Assembly: GCA_041395865.1 (NCBI GenBank) | Contig: JAWKZQ010000009.1 | Span: forward strand, 1 to 64,000 | Source of the DNA: IMCC2047 sp041395865 | Lineage (GTDB): Bacteria > Pseudomonadota > Gammaproteobacteria > Pseudomonadales > IMCC2047 | Reading direction: 5' to 3' | Length of the DNA: 64,000 nt | In this document: one piece after another, positions 34,938 to 43,973 of the stretch | How positions within the stretch are numbered: position 1 is the first letter of the stretch | Layout: each line of letters begins with the position of its first letter | Translations under genes and position numbers: made by a program | Notes under the pieces: generated by a model | Told to the model about the DNA's origin: nothing | Databases searched by the model: none | Seen by the model: the letters and a program-made list of their open reading frames with translations, nothing else

Positions 34938-35285
34938 ATGACGATTATTCGCAAATCCACCAACGAGAAAGTCAGCCGCGTCGTGATTCACAATGATACC
35001 GTTTATCTGTGCGGCCAGGTTGCCTATGATGTGACCGGTGACATCGTTGAGCAAACCAAGTCCGTACTGGCGCGCATTGACGAGCATCTGGCGGAGGCGG
35101 GTACCGATAATTCCAAGCTGCTGTCGGCGCTGATCCACATTAAGGACAATAAAGATGTGGGCACTTTCAACGAGCTGTGGAACGCCTGGCTGCCTGAAGG
35201 TTGCGCACCGGCCCGTAGCTGTGTTCAGGCCACGATGGCGCGTGATGCGATTCTGGTTGAGGTGACGGTGATTGCGGCGCTTTAG
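34938..35285 (+). CDS. RidA (YjgF/YER057c/UK114) family protein
   Basis: 115 residues. The family core includes VYLCGQVAYD, QTKSVLARIDEHLAEAGTD and the terminal CVQATMARDAILVEVTVIA, with the Arg that binds carboxylates (around APARSC). Members hydrolyse reactive imine/enamine intermediates released by PLP enzymes. This is the RidA subgroup with the short N-terminus. 34727-34937 holds its promoter region and nothing else clear. Confidence 0.9.
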   Translation: MTIIRKSTNEKVSRVVIHNDTVYLCGQVAYDVTGDIVEQTKSVLARIDEHLAEAGTDNSKLLSALIHIKDNKDVGTFNELWNAWLPEGCAPARSCVQATMARDAILVEVTVIAAL

Positions 35286-35509
35286 CGGAACGTCAGCCAC
35301 CGTAAAATTCAGGCAATCGCTGAATAGGTAAGGGCAGAATGGTTATGCGTTTTGCCCTTATTTTTTGAAAAAAGCTAACGCTTGTGCGGCGCTCAACTAA
35401 GCTGAAAAAAACAGGCTATCAGTTTTTACCCGGGTGGCCTTCATTGCCAGGAGGCCCTCTACTGGCTGTCGAGCCTGTAACCCAAGCCATTCTGCCAAGG
35501 GAAACCATC

Positions 35510-36061
35510 ATGAGTGATAACACCGCACAAATTCAGGAATTTTACCGGACCTTTGCAACCGATGAGGCGATGCAGGAGCAGTACCTTAAAGACCCTGAAG
35601 CCTTTTTAAAAGCATCGGCCTTGCCGTCGGCCTATGTCGGTGAACTTCTCGAGGAAATGCGTTCGCCGCAAATCCCTGCCGAAACCGAGGGCGTTGCAGA
35701 AGCGCCTATTCTGGCAGGGGCGAAAAAGGGCAAGCCTAAAATTACCGTTTCAACCAAGAAGTGGCACGGCATACCGACCCTGTACACGATTCGTTTAAAC
35801 ACCCAGGCAGTTGACGATATTGCTGAGGGCTTACTGGTTGTGGCGGGGCTTGCAGGCATGCTGCTGGCAGCCGATCCGGAGCCCTTTACCAAGGTGACAG
35901 CCGGTGTTTTAGCCGGCGCTTTGATCGTTGAGTCGCGGGCAATGAAACTGGTCGATCGGGGTAATGGCGTGCATTATTTTTTGAGCCCGCTACTGATGGC
36001 GACGTTGGGGCGGGTAGCGCCGGTGGTGATTGCGGCCCAGCTGGTTCCTTTTTCGAACTGA
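35510..36061 (+). CDS. Unknown protein with leader-like N-terminus and hydrophobic C-terminal half
   Basis: 183 residues from the ATG at 35510; the frame is open further upstream but that part looks non-coding. Residues ~1-50 are an acidic helical segment (IQEFYRTFATDEAMQEQYLKD) reminiscent of Nif11/NHLP-type leader peptides. A basic linker follows (GAKKGKPKITVSTKKWHG). Residues ~105-183 are hydrophobic, Gly/Ala-rich helices (LLVVAGLAGMLLAAD, TKVTAGVLAGALIV, VAPVVIAAQLVPF). This could be a bacteriocin-type precursor or a membrane-associated protein. No modification or export genes adjoin it. Function unknown. Confidence 0.65.
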   Translation: MSDNTAQIQEFYRTFATDEAMQEQYLKDPEAFLKASALPSAYVGELLEEMRSPQIPAETEGVAEAPILAGAKKGKPKITVSTKKWHGIPTLYTIRLNTQAVDDIAEGLLVVAGLAGMLLAADPEPFTKVTAGVLAGALIVESRAMKLVDRGNGVHYFLSPLLMATLGRVAPVVIAAQLVPFSN

Positions 36062-36080
36062 TTGCAACGACTCGTTATTT

Positions 36081-36962
36081 CTAATTGCCAGCGGTTTTAC
36101 TGCGTTGGCTCTGGGCCTGTTCTGTCAAAAAACGCTGTGTCAGTTGGCGGTTCTTTTCATATCGGTAAGTAGACAGGTGCGGGCCCTGTGTCTGGACAAG
36201 TGTGACCTGTGTTGCTTGCTGCACTGCAAACCGATTAACCAGATCGCGGGTATGGTGTGCCGGAATGATTCGGTCATCGCGGCTGCTGAATATTAAGGTG
36301 GGTAGCGCCGGCCAGCCGGCAGTTGCCTTGTCGGGGCTGAAACGGTTATCGATGAACCAGGAAAGCGGGTATTGCAGTGGCCAGGTAAGCCAGAATTCCG
36401 ATAGTTTTTCACGCCCTAGTTGGCGGTAGCTGGCAAAGGGTGTGTCCAGTACGATGGCCTGTAGCCCCTCTACAGTGTGTTGTGACAGGTAGTAGGCGCT
36501 CAGGGACGCGCCGATACTCTGGCCCAGCCAGTAGGCGGGCACCTGCTGGGATTTGCTGCGTTGGCTTAACCAGTCGGCTGCCGCCGCTATATCCTGGAAT
36601 ACCTCCGGCAGCACGGGTTTGCCTTGGGAGCGCCCGAAACCTCGATAATCCAGTAACAGCAACTCATAACCTTCTTCGGCCAGCCAGGCGACGCTGTGGA
36701 TGTGTGTGCTGATATTCTCTGCGTTGCCGTGCAACACCAGGATAATACCTTGAGGGTGGCCTTCCGGGAGGATATGCCAGGCGTGCAGTTGCGTGCCGTC
36801 CTCGGCAACTAAGCTGACATCGCGGTATTCAAGGCCTATCAAGTCGGGCGTCAGGCGAATATGCTGGTCAGGATAAAAAAAGGGGCGACTACAGGCCGCC
36901 AGCAGCAGAGCGGTGATAATGAGCCCAATCCTGCAAAGTTTCCTGTGCATCAGAAACGCCAC
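36081..36962 (-). CDS. Alpha/beta-hydrolase lipoprotein (serine aminopeptidase-like, S33)
   Basis: 293 residues with a lipoprotein signal (ITALLLAACS). Hydrolase-fold landmarks: ILVLHGNAENIS (oxyanion region), LLLDYRGFGRSQG, the nucleophile elbow YWLGQSIGASLS (GQSIG), FSSRDDRIIPAHH for the acid, and a late His in QGPHLSTY. Substrate unknown. Its start overlaps the end of the DUF4105 gene by 13 bp, which suggests coupled expression at the cell envelope. Confidence 0.87.
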   Translation of the reverse strand: MAFLMHRKLCRIGLIITALLLAACSRPFFYPDQHIRLTPDLIGLEYRDVSLVAEDGTQLHAWHILPEGHPQGIILVLHGNAENISTHIHSVAWLAEEGYELLLLDYRGFGRSQGKPVLPEVFQDIAAAADWLSQRSKSQQVPAYWLGQSIGASLSAYYLSQHTVEGLQAIVLDTPFASYRQLGREKLSEFWLTWPLQYPLSWFIDNRFSPDKATAGWPALPTLIFSSRDDRIIPAHHTRDLVNRFAVQQATQVTLVQTQGPHLSTYRYEKNRQLTQRFLTEQAQSQRSKTAGN

Positions 36963-38827
36963 TCAATGCCCAGCTGGTGAGAGCGGAAATAGTCGTCCTG
37001 GGTATGGGTTACCTCAAATTCGCCAAAGAGGGACAGGTTGGGTTGCAGGTGGTAGCTGAGTTGCCAGTCCAATTGGCTGTAATAGTGGTCATAGCCGGCA
37101 ACCGCTTCGCTGTATGTCGCCGAGAGATGATGTTGCCAGTTGTTATAGGTGGTCAGCCAGCCAGCATGTAAACCAAGATTCGCTGCATAATTGGTGGGCA
37201 TGTGGGTTTGGTGCTGGAGTTGTGTTTCGAGCAACGCATAAAGCTGTTGGCCGCCAACTTCATAACTGTGTCCTGCGCCAATGGTCAGGGTAGGTGTGAG
37301 CGGGTCGTCGCCAGGCGATAAAAATTTGCGGTACAGGCCAGCATCGACGCGCCAGGACAGGGGCTTGAAAAAGGCATCGCGCGGGCTCAAGGAGGAAATG
37401 TTGAGGCCTGTGAAACTGGCAATACGCGTTGTACCCGTTTCGCGGAAATCAATTTCTGTTTCCAGGAATTTAATCTGGGCGCCAACGGGATAACCCGCCA
37501 CCGGATCACTTAAATCATGGTAGGCGGGTCGGATGCGCAACCGTGTTGTTTCCGTTTTGTCGTAATTCCCGTGGCTAAGGCTGAGCTCGAAGGTTTTATG
37601 CCCTTCGTCATCCCGTACAGCCGGTTCGGGCACGGCTGAAAACGGTGAACTGGCGGGGAGTTCGCTGCGCTTTTTGAGCAGGGCCAGCGAGTGATCGGCA
37701 ACCTGCTGACGGGGAATTTCTGCCTGTTGGGCGTGATAGCGATTGTAATCAAAGGCGACTTCCAGAATAGCCGCCTGGTTGGATATCGGCAGGCTGCTGA
37801 TTTCCGGCAGGTTTAATTCGGTATCCGGCTCGGCGGCCTGCAGTGCGGCTTTGTGCAGCGTTCGCGGCAATTGTTTGATCTTGTGCTTGAGTTGCGTTGC
37901 CATTGACGGGCGGTAGCGAACTTCACTGACAAGGTTGCTGCTTGCCAGCACCCTGAGCGTATCCGAAGGGATGGCATAGGTATAGAACTGACGGGTCAGC
38001 TGAAGCGATGGACGGGCAACATCCAGCAGGGTCAAAATGCGATAGGCGCAGTTTTCGTCAAAAAAATAATAGTCAAAATGAACAGGTAAAAGCTCCCAGG
38101 TGTGCAGGAGCAGGCGCTCAATTTCGGCTTCATCGAAATCCAGCTGATATTCCCAGATATCCCGGTTTTCAATTTCGCTGTACTCTTTGGCTTTTTGGTA
38201 ATAGGGCATCACAGTGATGACGCCGGGGTAACCGCCAAACAGGCCCCGGTAAGCAAAAACCAGTTCGGGATCGTTTTCGTTAACGTTAGCGGCAAAGTTG
38301 ATGGTTTTGGCCAATAGCCGGTTTGCAGCCGTTTGATTACGCTGGTCGACCCGAAGGAAAAGGTGCCCGAACATCGATGAGGGGCTATTGAGGTAAGCGG
38401 CCGGGAAAATAAGGCTAATGCTTTCGGCGTCAAACCCTTGGAGCCAGGTCTGGAGCTCGGGGCAGCTGTTGGCGTCGATTTTCAGCGTTTCCAACAGCCC
38501 CTGTTCGTAAAGCCATTGTGCCCGGGCCGGAAACCGGCATTGCGTGTCAGGCGATGCTGAAAAGGCCGCCAGGGTGGCATGCAACTCCGATAGCGGGTTT
38601 GTTTTTCCTTCATCTGAAAAGAAAAAGGCGGGATCATCGACCTCAGAGCGCTGGCGACCATGCCAGTCGCTGGGACGGAACTGGAGCAGGTTATGCCATT
38701 GCTGTTGCCTGGCGGCTTGTTCAGCTTCGTCCTGTGTTTCAGCTTTGATTTGAGAAACGGGTAACAGCAACCCTATTGCGAGGCAATAAAGCAGGCCTCG
38801 TCGCAGCTTTGCGAAAACAGCAAACAT
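36950..38827 (-). CDS. DUF4105 family envelope protein
   Basis: 625 residues with a signal peptide (GLLLPVSQIKAE). Residues ~120-330 match the DUF4105 family: LIFPAAYLNSPSSMFGHLFLR, then FDYYFFDENCAYRILTLLD, with conserved Cys and His of a papain/NlpC-like fold. The C-terminal ~200 residues alternate hydrophobic strands and end HQLGIEWRF, like an outer-membrane barrel. The function of the family is poorly known; related enzymes cleave N-acyl bonds. It is upstream of and overlaps the lipoprotein hydrolase. Confidence 0.82.
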   Translation of the reverse strand: MFAVFAKLRRGLLYCLAIGLLLPVSQIKAETQDEAEQAARQQQWHNLLQFRPSDWHGRQRSEVDDPAFFFSDEGKTNPLSELHATLAAFSASPDTQCRFPARAQWLYEQGLLETLKIDANSCPELQTWLQGFDAESISLIFPAAYLNSPSSMFGHLFLRVDQRNQTAANRLLAKTINFAANVNENDPELVFAYRGLFGGYPGVITVMPYYQKAKEYSEIENRDIWEYQLDFDEAEIERLLLHTWELLPVHFDYYFFDENCAYRILTLLDVARPSLQLTRQFYTYAIPSDTLRVLASSNLVSEVRYRPSMATQLKHKIKQLPRTLHKAALQAAEPDTELNLPEISSLPISNQAAILEVAFDYNRYHAQQAEIPRQQVADHSLALLKKRSELPASSPFSAVPEPAVRDDEGHKTFELSLSHGNYDKTETTRLRIRPAYHDLSDPVAGYPVGAQIKFLETEIDFRETGTTRIASFTGLNISSLSPRDAFFKPLSWRVDAGLYRKFLSPGDDPLTPTLTIGAGHSYEVGGQQLYALLETQLQHQTHMPTNYAANLGLHAGWLTTYNNWQHHLSATYSEAVAGYDHYYSQLDWQLSYHLQPNLSLFGEFEVTHTQDDYFRSHQLGIEWRF

Positions 38828-38862
38828 GGCAAGAAGTTGTTTAGGATAGGCAGAGGTTTAAC

Positions 38863-38892
38863 CGTTACCGACAGCCGAAGCTGTCGGTAACG
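38863..38892 (-). terminator. 13-bp perfect hairpin after the DUF3015 gene
   Basis: CGTTACCGACAGC pairs perfectly with GCTGTCGGTAACG around a 4-base loop (TTCG on the minus strand). Only a weak U-run follows, so termination may be partial. Confidence 0.75.
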
Positions 38893-38901
38893 AATTTACG
38901 T

Positions 38902-39378
38902 TTATACGTATTTAGACAGCGCTTCGTCTTTTGCCATTAAGGCAATAATGCTATCAACAACCTGTTCGCTGGTAACATCGCTGGAAGCGTAGATGGATGA
39001 AAAGTTTTCGTGCATGACGCGTTTGAAGACAGGAACATCCTGCTCTTCAATACCGATTACGGCAGCCAGGGTAGAGAGGATTTCGCCATCACCTTTAGCA
39101 ATATCATTGGAAAGGCGATCCATGTTGTGGAATACCACGGCACTGGTGCCGGTGTAGTCAATCGTTTGTGAGGTATCGCAACCATTGGTACCTGACGTCA
39201 TACCGAAGGTGTTGTTACCGGATGTGCCGTTGGTCGTTGCCGCAACGACGTGTGGAGCAACACCGGATTGACCTTCGAATAACATGGAACCCCACCCACA
39301 GCCAGGACCCGAGTCGGTTGCCATTGCCAGGGAGCTGACGCTCATCATCAGTGATCCAATTAAAAGTGGTTTTATCAT
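38902..39378 (-). CDS. DUF3015 family secreted protein
   Basis: 158 residues from the ATG at 39378, preceded by AAGGA; a longer frame lacks a ribosome-binding site. Signal peptide ends at SLAMA. The family signature is GPGCGWGSMLFEGQSGVAPHV followed by an asparagine/threonine-rich stretch and a helical C-terminus. Function unknown. Probably monocistronic, with a hairpin after it. Confidence 0.85.
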   Translation of the reverse strand: MIKPLLIGSLMMSVSSLAMATDSGPGCGWGSMLFEGQSGVAPHVVAATTNGTSGNNTFGMTSGTNGCDTSQTIDYTGTSAVVFHNMDRLSNDIAKGDGEILSTLAAVIGIEEQDVPVFKRVMHENFSSIYASSDVTSEQVVDSIIALMAKDEALSKYV

Positions 39379-39590
39379 AGCTAAATTCCTTCTTTGTTTC
39401 GTTTTTCCTGTCATAGGAGTCCCAAGTATAGAAACTCTTTCTATGAACTGTCAGCACATTATTGGCGGATTTTTTATAAATGGCGCTTCCATTGCTCTTG
39501 GCGGGGCGTTTGTTGTTAAGGGATGAGGTTGGCTCAATAGGAGGCTGGATCTACTCTGGGGTTGTAAAACGATTCGGCGCAAAAGAGCGT

Positions 39591-40496
39591 TCAGGGCGAG
39601 CCTCTGGCGGGGTACTTTGCCATCCAGTGCCGGGCAATATCCTCGCGCCGGCAAATCCATACCTGTTTATGCTCCTGTACATAATCAAGAAAGCGTGCCA
39701 AGGCTTTGGCTCTTGCCGGGTGGCCACTGATACGGCAGTGCAAGCCGATGCTCATCATTTTCGGATGTTCGCTCCCTTCATGCCATAGCTGGTCGAAGGC
39801 ATCCTTGAGCAGTTCGAAAAAATCATTGCCGCTGGCAAAACCTGTTGGCAGCAGGTAGCGAACATCGTTGTTCACCAGCGTATAGGGAATGATAAGGTGT
39901 GGCGGGGTGCTGGCAATCCAATAGGGCAGGTCATCGTTGTAGGCGTCGGAACTGTAGAGCAGGCTGCCTTCCTCAATTAACAATCGGCGCGTATTGCGGC
40001 TAACGCGCCCGGTGTACCAGCCGACAGCCGGTTTTTTGCAGGTTTGTTCAATGATGTCCAGGGTTTTGCGGATATGCTGGCGTTCTTCCGTTTCAGGAAT
40101 GTTGCGATAGTCCAGCCAGCGGTAGCCGTGCCCGGCGACTTCGTGATCGGCTGAACGGAGAGCCTGGCCAATCTCGGGATTAAGCGCCAATGCCATGCCG
40201 GTAGCGAATGCGGTCAGAGGTAGGTTACGGGTATTGAACAGCTCCAGGATTCGCCATACTCCGGCACGCGAGCCGTATTCATACATACTTTCAACGCTCA
40301 GATCCCGTTCGGCGGTGCGAAGTGGACGCCCAGGCAGTTCGTGTAAATAGGATTCGGAAACGGTATCGCCATTAAGAGGACTCGATTCGGCGCCTTCTTC
40401 GATATTGAGAACGAACTGAACGGCAACTCGTGCATCTCCTGGCCAGTGGGGATGAGGAGGCTTTGCGCCGTACCCGATCAGGTCGCGTTGGCTCAT
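39591..40496 (-). CDS. puuE: Polysaccharide-deacetylase-fold allantoinase (PuuE-like)
   Basis: 301 residues. The start DLIGYGAKPPHPHWPGDARVA and the sequence ESMYEYGSRAGVWRIL are characteristic of PuuE, which hydrolyses allantoin to allantoate in urate breakdown without the usual amidohydrolase fold. NodB-fold landmarks include AGHGYRWLDYRN and GLHCRISGHPAR. Its ATG overlaps the stop of the upstream GNAT gene by one base (TAATG), so they are co-translated. No other urate genes are nearby. Confidence 0.86.
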   Translation of the reverse strand: MSQRDLIGYGAKPPHPHWPGDARVAVQFVLNIEEGAESSPLNGDTVSESYLHELPGRPLRTAERDLSVESMYEYGSRAGVWRILELFNTRNLPLTAFATGMALALNPEIGQALRSADHEVAGHGYRWLDYRNIPETEERQHIRKTLDIIEQTCKKPAVGWYTGRVSRNTRRLLIEEGSLLYSSDAYNDDLPYWIASTPPHLIIPYTLVNNDVRYLLPTGFASGNDFFELLKDAFDQLWHEGSEHPKMMSIGLHCRISGHPARAKALARFLDYVQEHKQVWICRREDIARHWMAKYPARGSP

Positions 40497-41368
40497 TAGC
40501 CTAACTCGAAGGTCGTGATGCCGAAGATGCGGGCATGATTGATGTCCGGGAAAGGACCTAGGTACATGCGTGCACAGCCGAAGACTTCGGACATCCTATG
40601 TCGTTTTGCCAGCGCCATCGCCCCGGGATTGTTTTCCGGTACATCAAGGAATACCGGACCGCCGCTTGCGAAGTTGGCCAGTCGGGTATAAAGGTTGTTG
40701 GCAATTTTGGCATCGTCGGCGAACAGGGGGCCGATCTTGTGACCTTCCCGGCAGCGCCTTACCACGCCATAACCTTGCAACTGATTATCATGCAGGTAGC
40801 CGAGGGCAAGTGAATCGGGCTGCTTTATCCAGCCCTCCAGAAACGTTGGGCGAAGGGCGGGGAAACAGGAGCGATCGTAATTGAGTAGCTGCTCAAAGGG
40901 AATTCCGGTCAGTGGAACAATATGCGGATCACTAACCGGCAGGGTTGTCGTTGATGCGGACTCTTCGTGACAAAATCGCAGGTTACGATGGGAAAAGACA
41001 AAACCGCCCTTGGCGTAGTATTCCTGCATGTTAAAGACGCCATCCATGCCAATTGTTGCACTCGGACGCAGCCGGTTGATGAGTCTGTCGCGGCGAGCGT
41101 GCCAGAGGGTGTTGCCAAAACCATGGCCGCGAAATTCGGGGCGTACAATGAAAAAGCCCATAAATCCGAACTCGCCGCTGTAGGAGGTGATGGCGCCGCC
41201 ACCAATTAACTCACTCTCGAGGTTTGCGGCAATAAAGGCTTCAGGATCATTGGCCCAGAACAGTTCGGCGTCATGAAGACCCGGATTCCAGCCTTCGAGC
41301 GTAGCCCAGTCGATCAGCTGGTCCATTTCGAGGCGGGACATGTGGCGTATTACCAACTCGTTAGGCAT
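40496..41368 (-). CDS. GNAT-family N-acetyltransferase with C-terminal Acetyltransf_18 region
   Basis: 290 residues. An N-terminal GNAT domain has the acetyl-CoA loop in FIVRPEFRGHGFGNTLW, and a second half (~150-290) resembles the Acetyltransf_18 domain (GPLFADDAKIANNLY, MYLGPFPD). Proteins of this architecture often lie beside catabolic genes; here it is translationally coupled to PuuE. Substrate unknown. Confidence 0.85.
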   Translation of the reverse strand: MPNELVIRHMSRLEMDQLIDWATLEGWNPGLHDAELFWANDPEAFIAANLESELIGGGAITSYSGEFGFMGFFIVRPEFRGHGFGNTLWHARRDRLINRLRPSATIGMDGVFNMQEYYAKGGFVFSHRNLRFCHEESASTTTLPVSDPHIVPLTGIPFEQLLNYDRSCFPALRPTFLEGWIKQPDSLALGYLHDNQLQGYGVVRRCREGHKIGPLFADDAKIANNLYTRLANFASGGPVFLDVPENNPGAMALAKRHRMSEVFGCARMYLGPFPDINHARIFGITTFELG

Positions 41369-41861
41369 GAGCTTTCCCTCCAGAAAGGAGATATGGCGAA
41401 ACGATTACCTTTGGCTATCATAGCGCCAGCTTGGGCTTGGCCTCAAATCAGTGTCGGGCAGATTTTGAGCATGAGGCCTGAAAACGATGAGGGTTTACTT
41501 CAGGACTTTTCCGCTTATTTTTTTAAATTCGAGCGCTTTTTTATGAAAAAACAACTTGGAATTATTTTTTTGTGCACACGCCGTAGCAGGTGTGTCCGTT
41601 GGATAATACAAACACACTGATTTTTACTTTCAAGGCTCTTGACTAATATAACTAATTGATAAATAAGTATTATTTTTGATTGGCTAAATAGTGAGCAATT
41701 TTCAGGAATCCCTGCGCTGACGCCCGGTTAGGGCACCTACCCAAGTCTTATTCCCAAACTTATCCACAGAATATGTGGAAAACACTTTTCTTTAATAAAT
41801 GCCTTGAAGGTAAAGCCTGGTGTTTTTTACCATGCTGGCGCTAGGCGTGCGGTAGAAAGGC
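41369..41861. other. Gene-free stretch with a lone DnaA box
   Basis: No credible open frame. One perfect TTATCCACA lies at 41760-41768, followed by ATGTGGAA as a partial inverted copy. A single box without AT-rich repeats or replication genes is not evidence for an origin. Confidence 0.5.
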
Positions 41862-42240
41862 TATTGCCTGGGAATAGACCTGAGAGATTCGAAAATGATG
41901 CGTAAGCACAGCAGTGTATGTCTCGAGCGCATGATTGAAGTGCTGGCAGTAACGCTTGTCGGTAGATGGAGGTATTACCACTGGCGATAAAGCCTCTTTA
42001 TTGTATTTTCGCCTTCATTGAAATGGTCGCCCTGGTCATGTTTTCCTTAAGAACGCAGTTGAGCGGATTGAGGTTTTAGATCAGCAATACCGGCCGCTTG
42101 ATTTATGGCTTTTGAAGCAAAGCCGGTTGCTAGTGCGTTAGTTGTGGTGGTGGGGGCGATTAGGCGGCGAGAGCGCAGGAAACTATATTTTTGCTTCTCA
42201 GGGAGCCAATAAACTCGGTTATATGCCACCAATCTGTTGA
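41862..42240 (+). pseudogene. Decayed second copy of umuC
   Basis: Fragments in several frames match UmuC in the correct order. DLRDSKMMRKHSSVCLERMI (from ~41874) matches intact UmuC at RRHSSVCLERTIEEL. RIEVLDQQYRPLDLW (~42069) matches LIELTSKQHHQLDLL. LVVVVGAIRRRERRKLYF (~42136) and FASQGANKLGYM (~42190) match LMAVMDRINRQAGRGTLF and MASQGTSKPWYM. The middle ~100 residues are missing and there are frameshifts and stops. The sequence differs from the local umuC, so it is a diverged paralogue, not a recent duplicate. Confidence 0.85.
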
Positions 42241-42403
42241 TCGCCACATAGTGAAAACATGCTGTGGGTATATCCCTAAGGTGAAAGAATGGAGGAATAT
42301 AAGTTACTGATTTTAAGTTTTGTTAGAGATTATTTAGGCCGTCGTATCGCTTTTTTTGCTTAGAAGAATTGTTACGGGTTACCCATAAAGGGGTAATTAT
42401 TTC

Positions 42404-42418
42404 TGGCAATAGACTTGC
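42404..42418 (+). promoter_or_regulatory. Sigma-54 (-24/-12) promoter of amt
   Basis: TGGCAATAGACTTGC fits TGGCAc-N-TTGC with exact GG-to-GC spacing. It lies 99 bp before the amt ATG. Nitrogen-regulated amt genes are typically RpoN/NtrC dependent. I found no clear NtrC palindrome upstream. Confidence 0.75.
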
Positions 42419-42517
42419 CCCCCCTGTGAAGCATAGATTCTGGCCTTGCTGTGGTGGAGGGGAAACCACTCGCAGCGAAACTCACAAATAATTATTAATT
42501 AATACGTGGATTTACCT

Positions 42518-43900
42518 ATGTCTGAAGTCGCAATATTTGCCGAGCAGGTTACGACTAACCAGCTCTTGCAAAACCTTCTTTACGCTTCCGGTACGGTTGG
42601 AGCAATTTTTGTTGTAGTAGGCCTACTGCTGGTTGATTCCGGTGGTATTCGCCGTCGTAACGTTTTCAACGCCACAGTGGAAAAGCTGGTCGGCTTTTTC
42701 ATCGGTGTTGTTGTTTATTTCCTGATTGGTTTCGCCATTTGGGCGTCTCAGTACTATATCATGTACCAAGGCCCGGATTATCCGGCTTCCGTTGCCTTCA
42801 TGGATTCGATCAAGGCGCTGTGGATTGGCGGCGACATGGTGAACGCGTTGGCGCAGCATGTTGATCCTGCCGTATTCCCAGGACTGAACAACTTCCAGAT
42901 CTTTATTTTCTTCCTGGCTGTGTTCGCCGGTATCATCAACGTTCTGCTGCACTTCGCGGTTTCCGAGCGTATGAAAGCCTCTGCGTACTACATCACCTGT
43001 GCCGTTGCCACGCTGGTTTCTTCTGTACTGAGCTGGTGGTGCTGGGGTTCTGTCGGTCCTCTGACTAATGCGGGTTTCCACGATTTCTTCGGTGCCGGCT
43101 TCGTTTACCTGTTCCCAGCCGGTATGGCGCTGGTATTTGCGAAGGTGCTGGGTCAACGTCCTGGTATGTTCACGCCTCACCCTGAGGTTGGTGAGTACCT
43201 GGTGCCAAACCTGGGTCTGGCGACTACTGGTATTATGCTGATCTTCGCTGGCCTGCCTATGGTTATCCTGTCCTGCCTGTTCTTCTTCGATCCTGAAGCG
43301 CTGGCGGTGAGTGTGACTATGGCTGACACCAGTGTGGGTATCACCTTCAACAATTACGTGGCTGCCTGGGCGGGCGGTGCCATTACGGGTGCCATCATTG
43401 CTTACGCAAAACGCAAGTACAGCTACCTGCTGCTGGGCCCTCTGGCCGGTTATGTTTCCGGTGCGCCTGGTTTTGACGTGTACGTGCCATGGGAAATGTT
43501 CCTGGTTGCCGCTGGTGCGCCGTTCATCGCTTACTTTGTTTATGAGCTGACTCAGAAGCTGCACATCGACGAACACAAGCTGATTCCTCTGTTCGGTGGT
43601 GTTGCGACTTACGGCTTCATCATGGTGGGTCTGCTGTTCGCAGGTACGCCTCGTGGTGGTTACCTGGGCTTCGAAGAGGGTGCCTATGCGTTCCAACACG
43701 GTGAAATCAGCCTGGTGATGCAGCTGGCGGGTGTGGCTGTTTGTCTGGGTGCTGGTATCCTGACCGCTTTGATTCTGACGCCAATCCTGAAAGTTACAAC
43801 AGGGCTGCGTGTTTCTGACGAAGATCAGGCGAAAGGTCTGGACGTTGTTTACTGGGGTATTGAGGCTGACGTTGCACCTCACTCAGAGAGAGCAAAATAA
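42518..43900 (+). CDS. amt: Ammonium transporter (Amt family)
   Basis: 460 residues from the ATG at 42518; a GTG four codons earlier is possible. About 11 hydrophobic helices. Amt-like landmarks include FFIGVVVYFLIGFAIWAS, GFHDFFGAGFVYLFPAG and GPLAGYVSGAPGFDVYVPWE, the last with the pore-lining region. It moves ammonium across the inner membrane. It is an unusual Amt branch without an adjacent glnK. Sigma-54 promoter upstream and a strong terminator downstream. Confidence 0.88.
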   Translation: MSEVAIFAEQVTTNQLLQNLLYASGTVGAIFVVVGLLLVDSGGIRRRNVFNATVEKLVGFFIGVVVYFLIGFAIWASQYYIMYQGPDYPASVAFMDSIKALWIGGDMVNALAQHVDPAVFPGLNNFQIFIFFLAVFAGIINVLLHFAVSERMKASAYYITCAVATLVSSVLSWWCWGSVGPLTNAGFHDFFGAGFVYLFPAGMALVFAKVLGQRPGMFTPHPEVGEYLVPNLGLATTGIMLIFAGLPMVILSCLFFFDPEALAVSVTMADTSVGITFNNYVAAWAGGAITGAIIAYAKRKYSYLLLGPLAGYVSGAPGFDVYVPWEMFLVAAGAPFIAYFVYELTQKLHIDEHKLIPLFGGVATYGFIMVGLLFAGTPRGGYLGFEEGAYAFQHGEISLVMQLAGVAVCLGAGILTALILTPILKVTTGLRVSDEDQAKGLDVVYWGIEADVAPHSERAK

Positions 43901-43940
43901 GCAGAAACAGAGCCTGGTTCTCAGAGAACTGCTCGAAAGA

Positions 43941-43969
43941 AAAAATCCGGCTTCGGCCGGATTTTTTTT
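43941..43969. terminator. Bidirectional terminator after amt
   Basis: AAATCCGGC and GCCGGATTT around a TTCG loop, flanked by A and T runs. It serves amt and the convergent lipase-like gene. Confidence 0.92.
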
Positions 43970-43973
43970 GAGC

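Noticed and set aside
41760..41768. Perfect DnaA box as a sign of a replication origin
   Set aside because: Only one box, no AT-rich unwinding repeats and no dnaA, gidA or parAB genes nearby.
42623..43882. 419-codon frame antisense to amt
   Set aside because: Low-hydrophobic, Gln/Asn/Arg-rich shadow of a membrane protein gene; no start signals.
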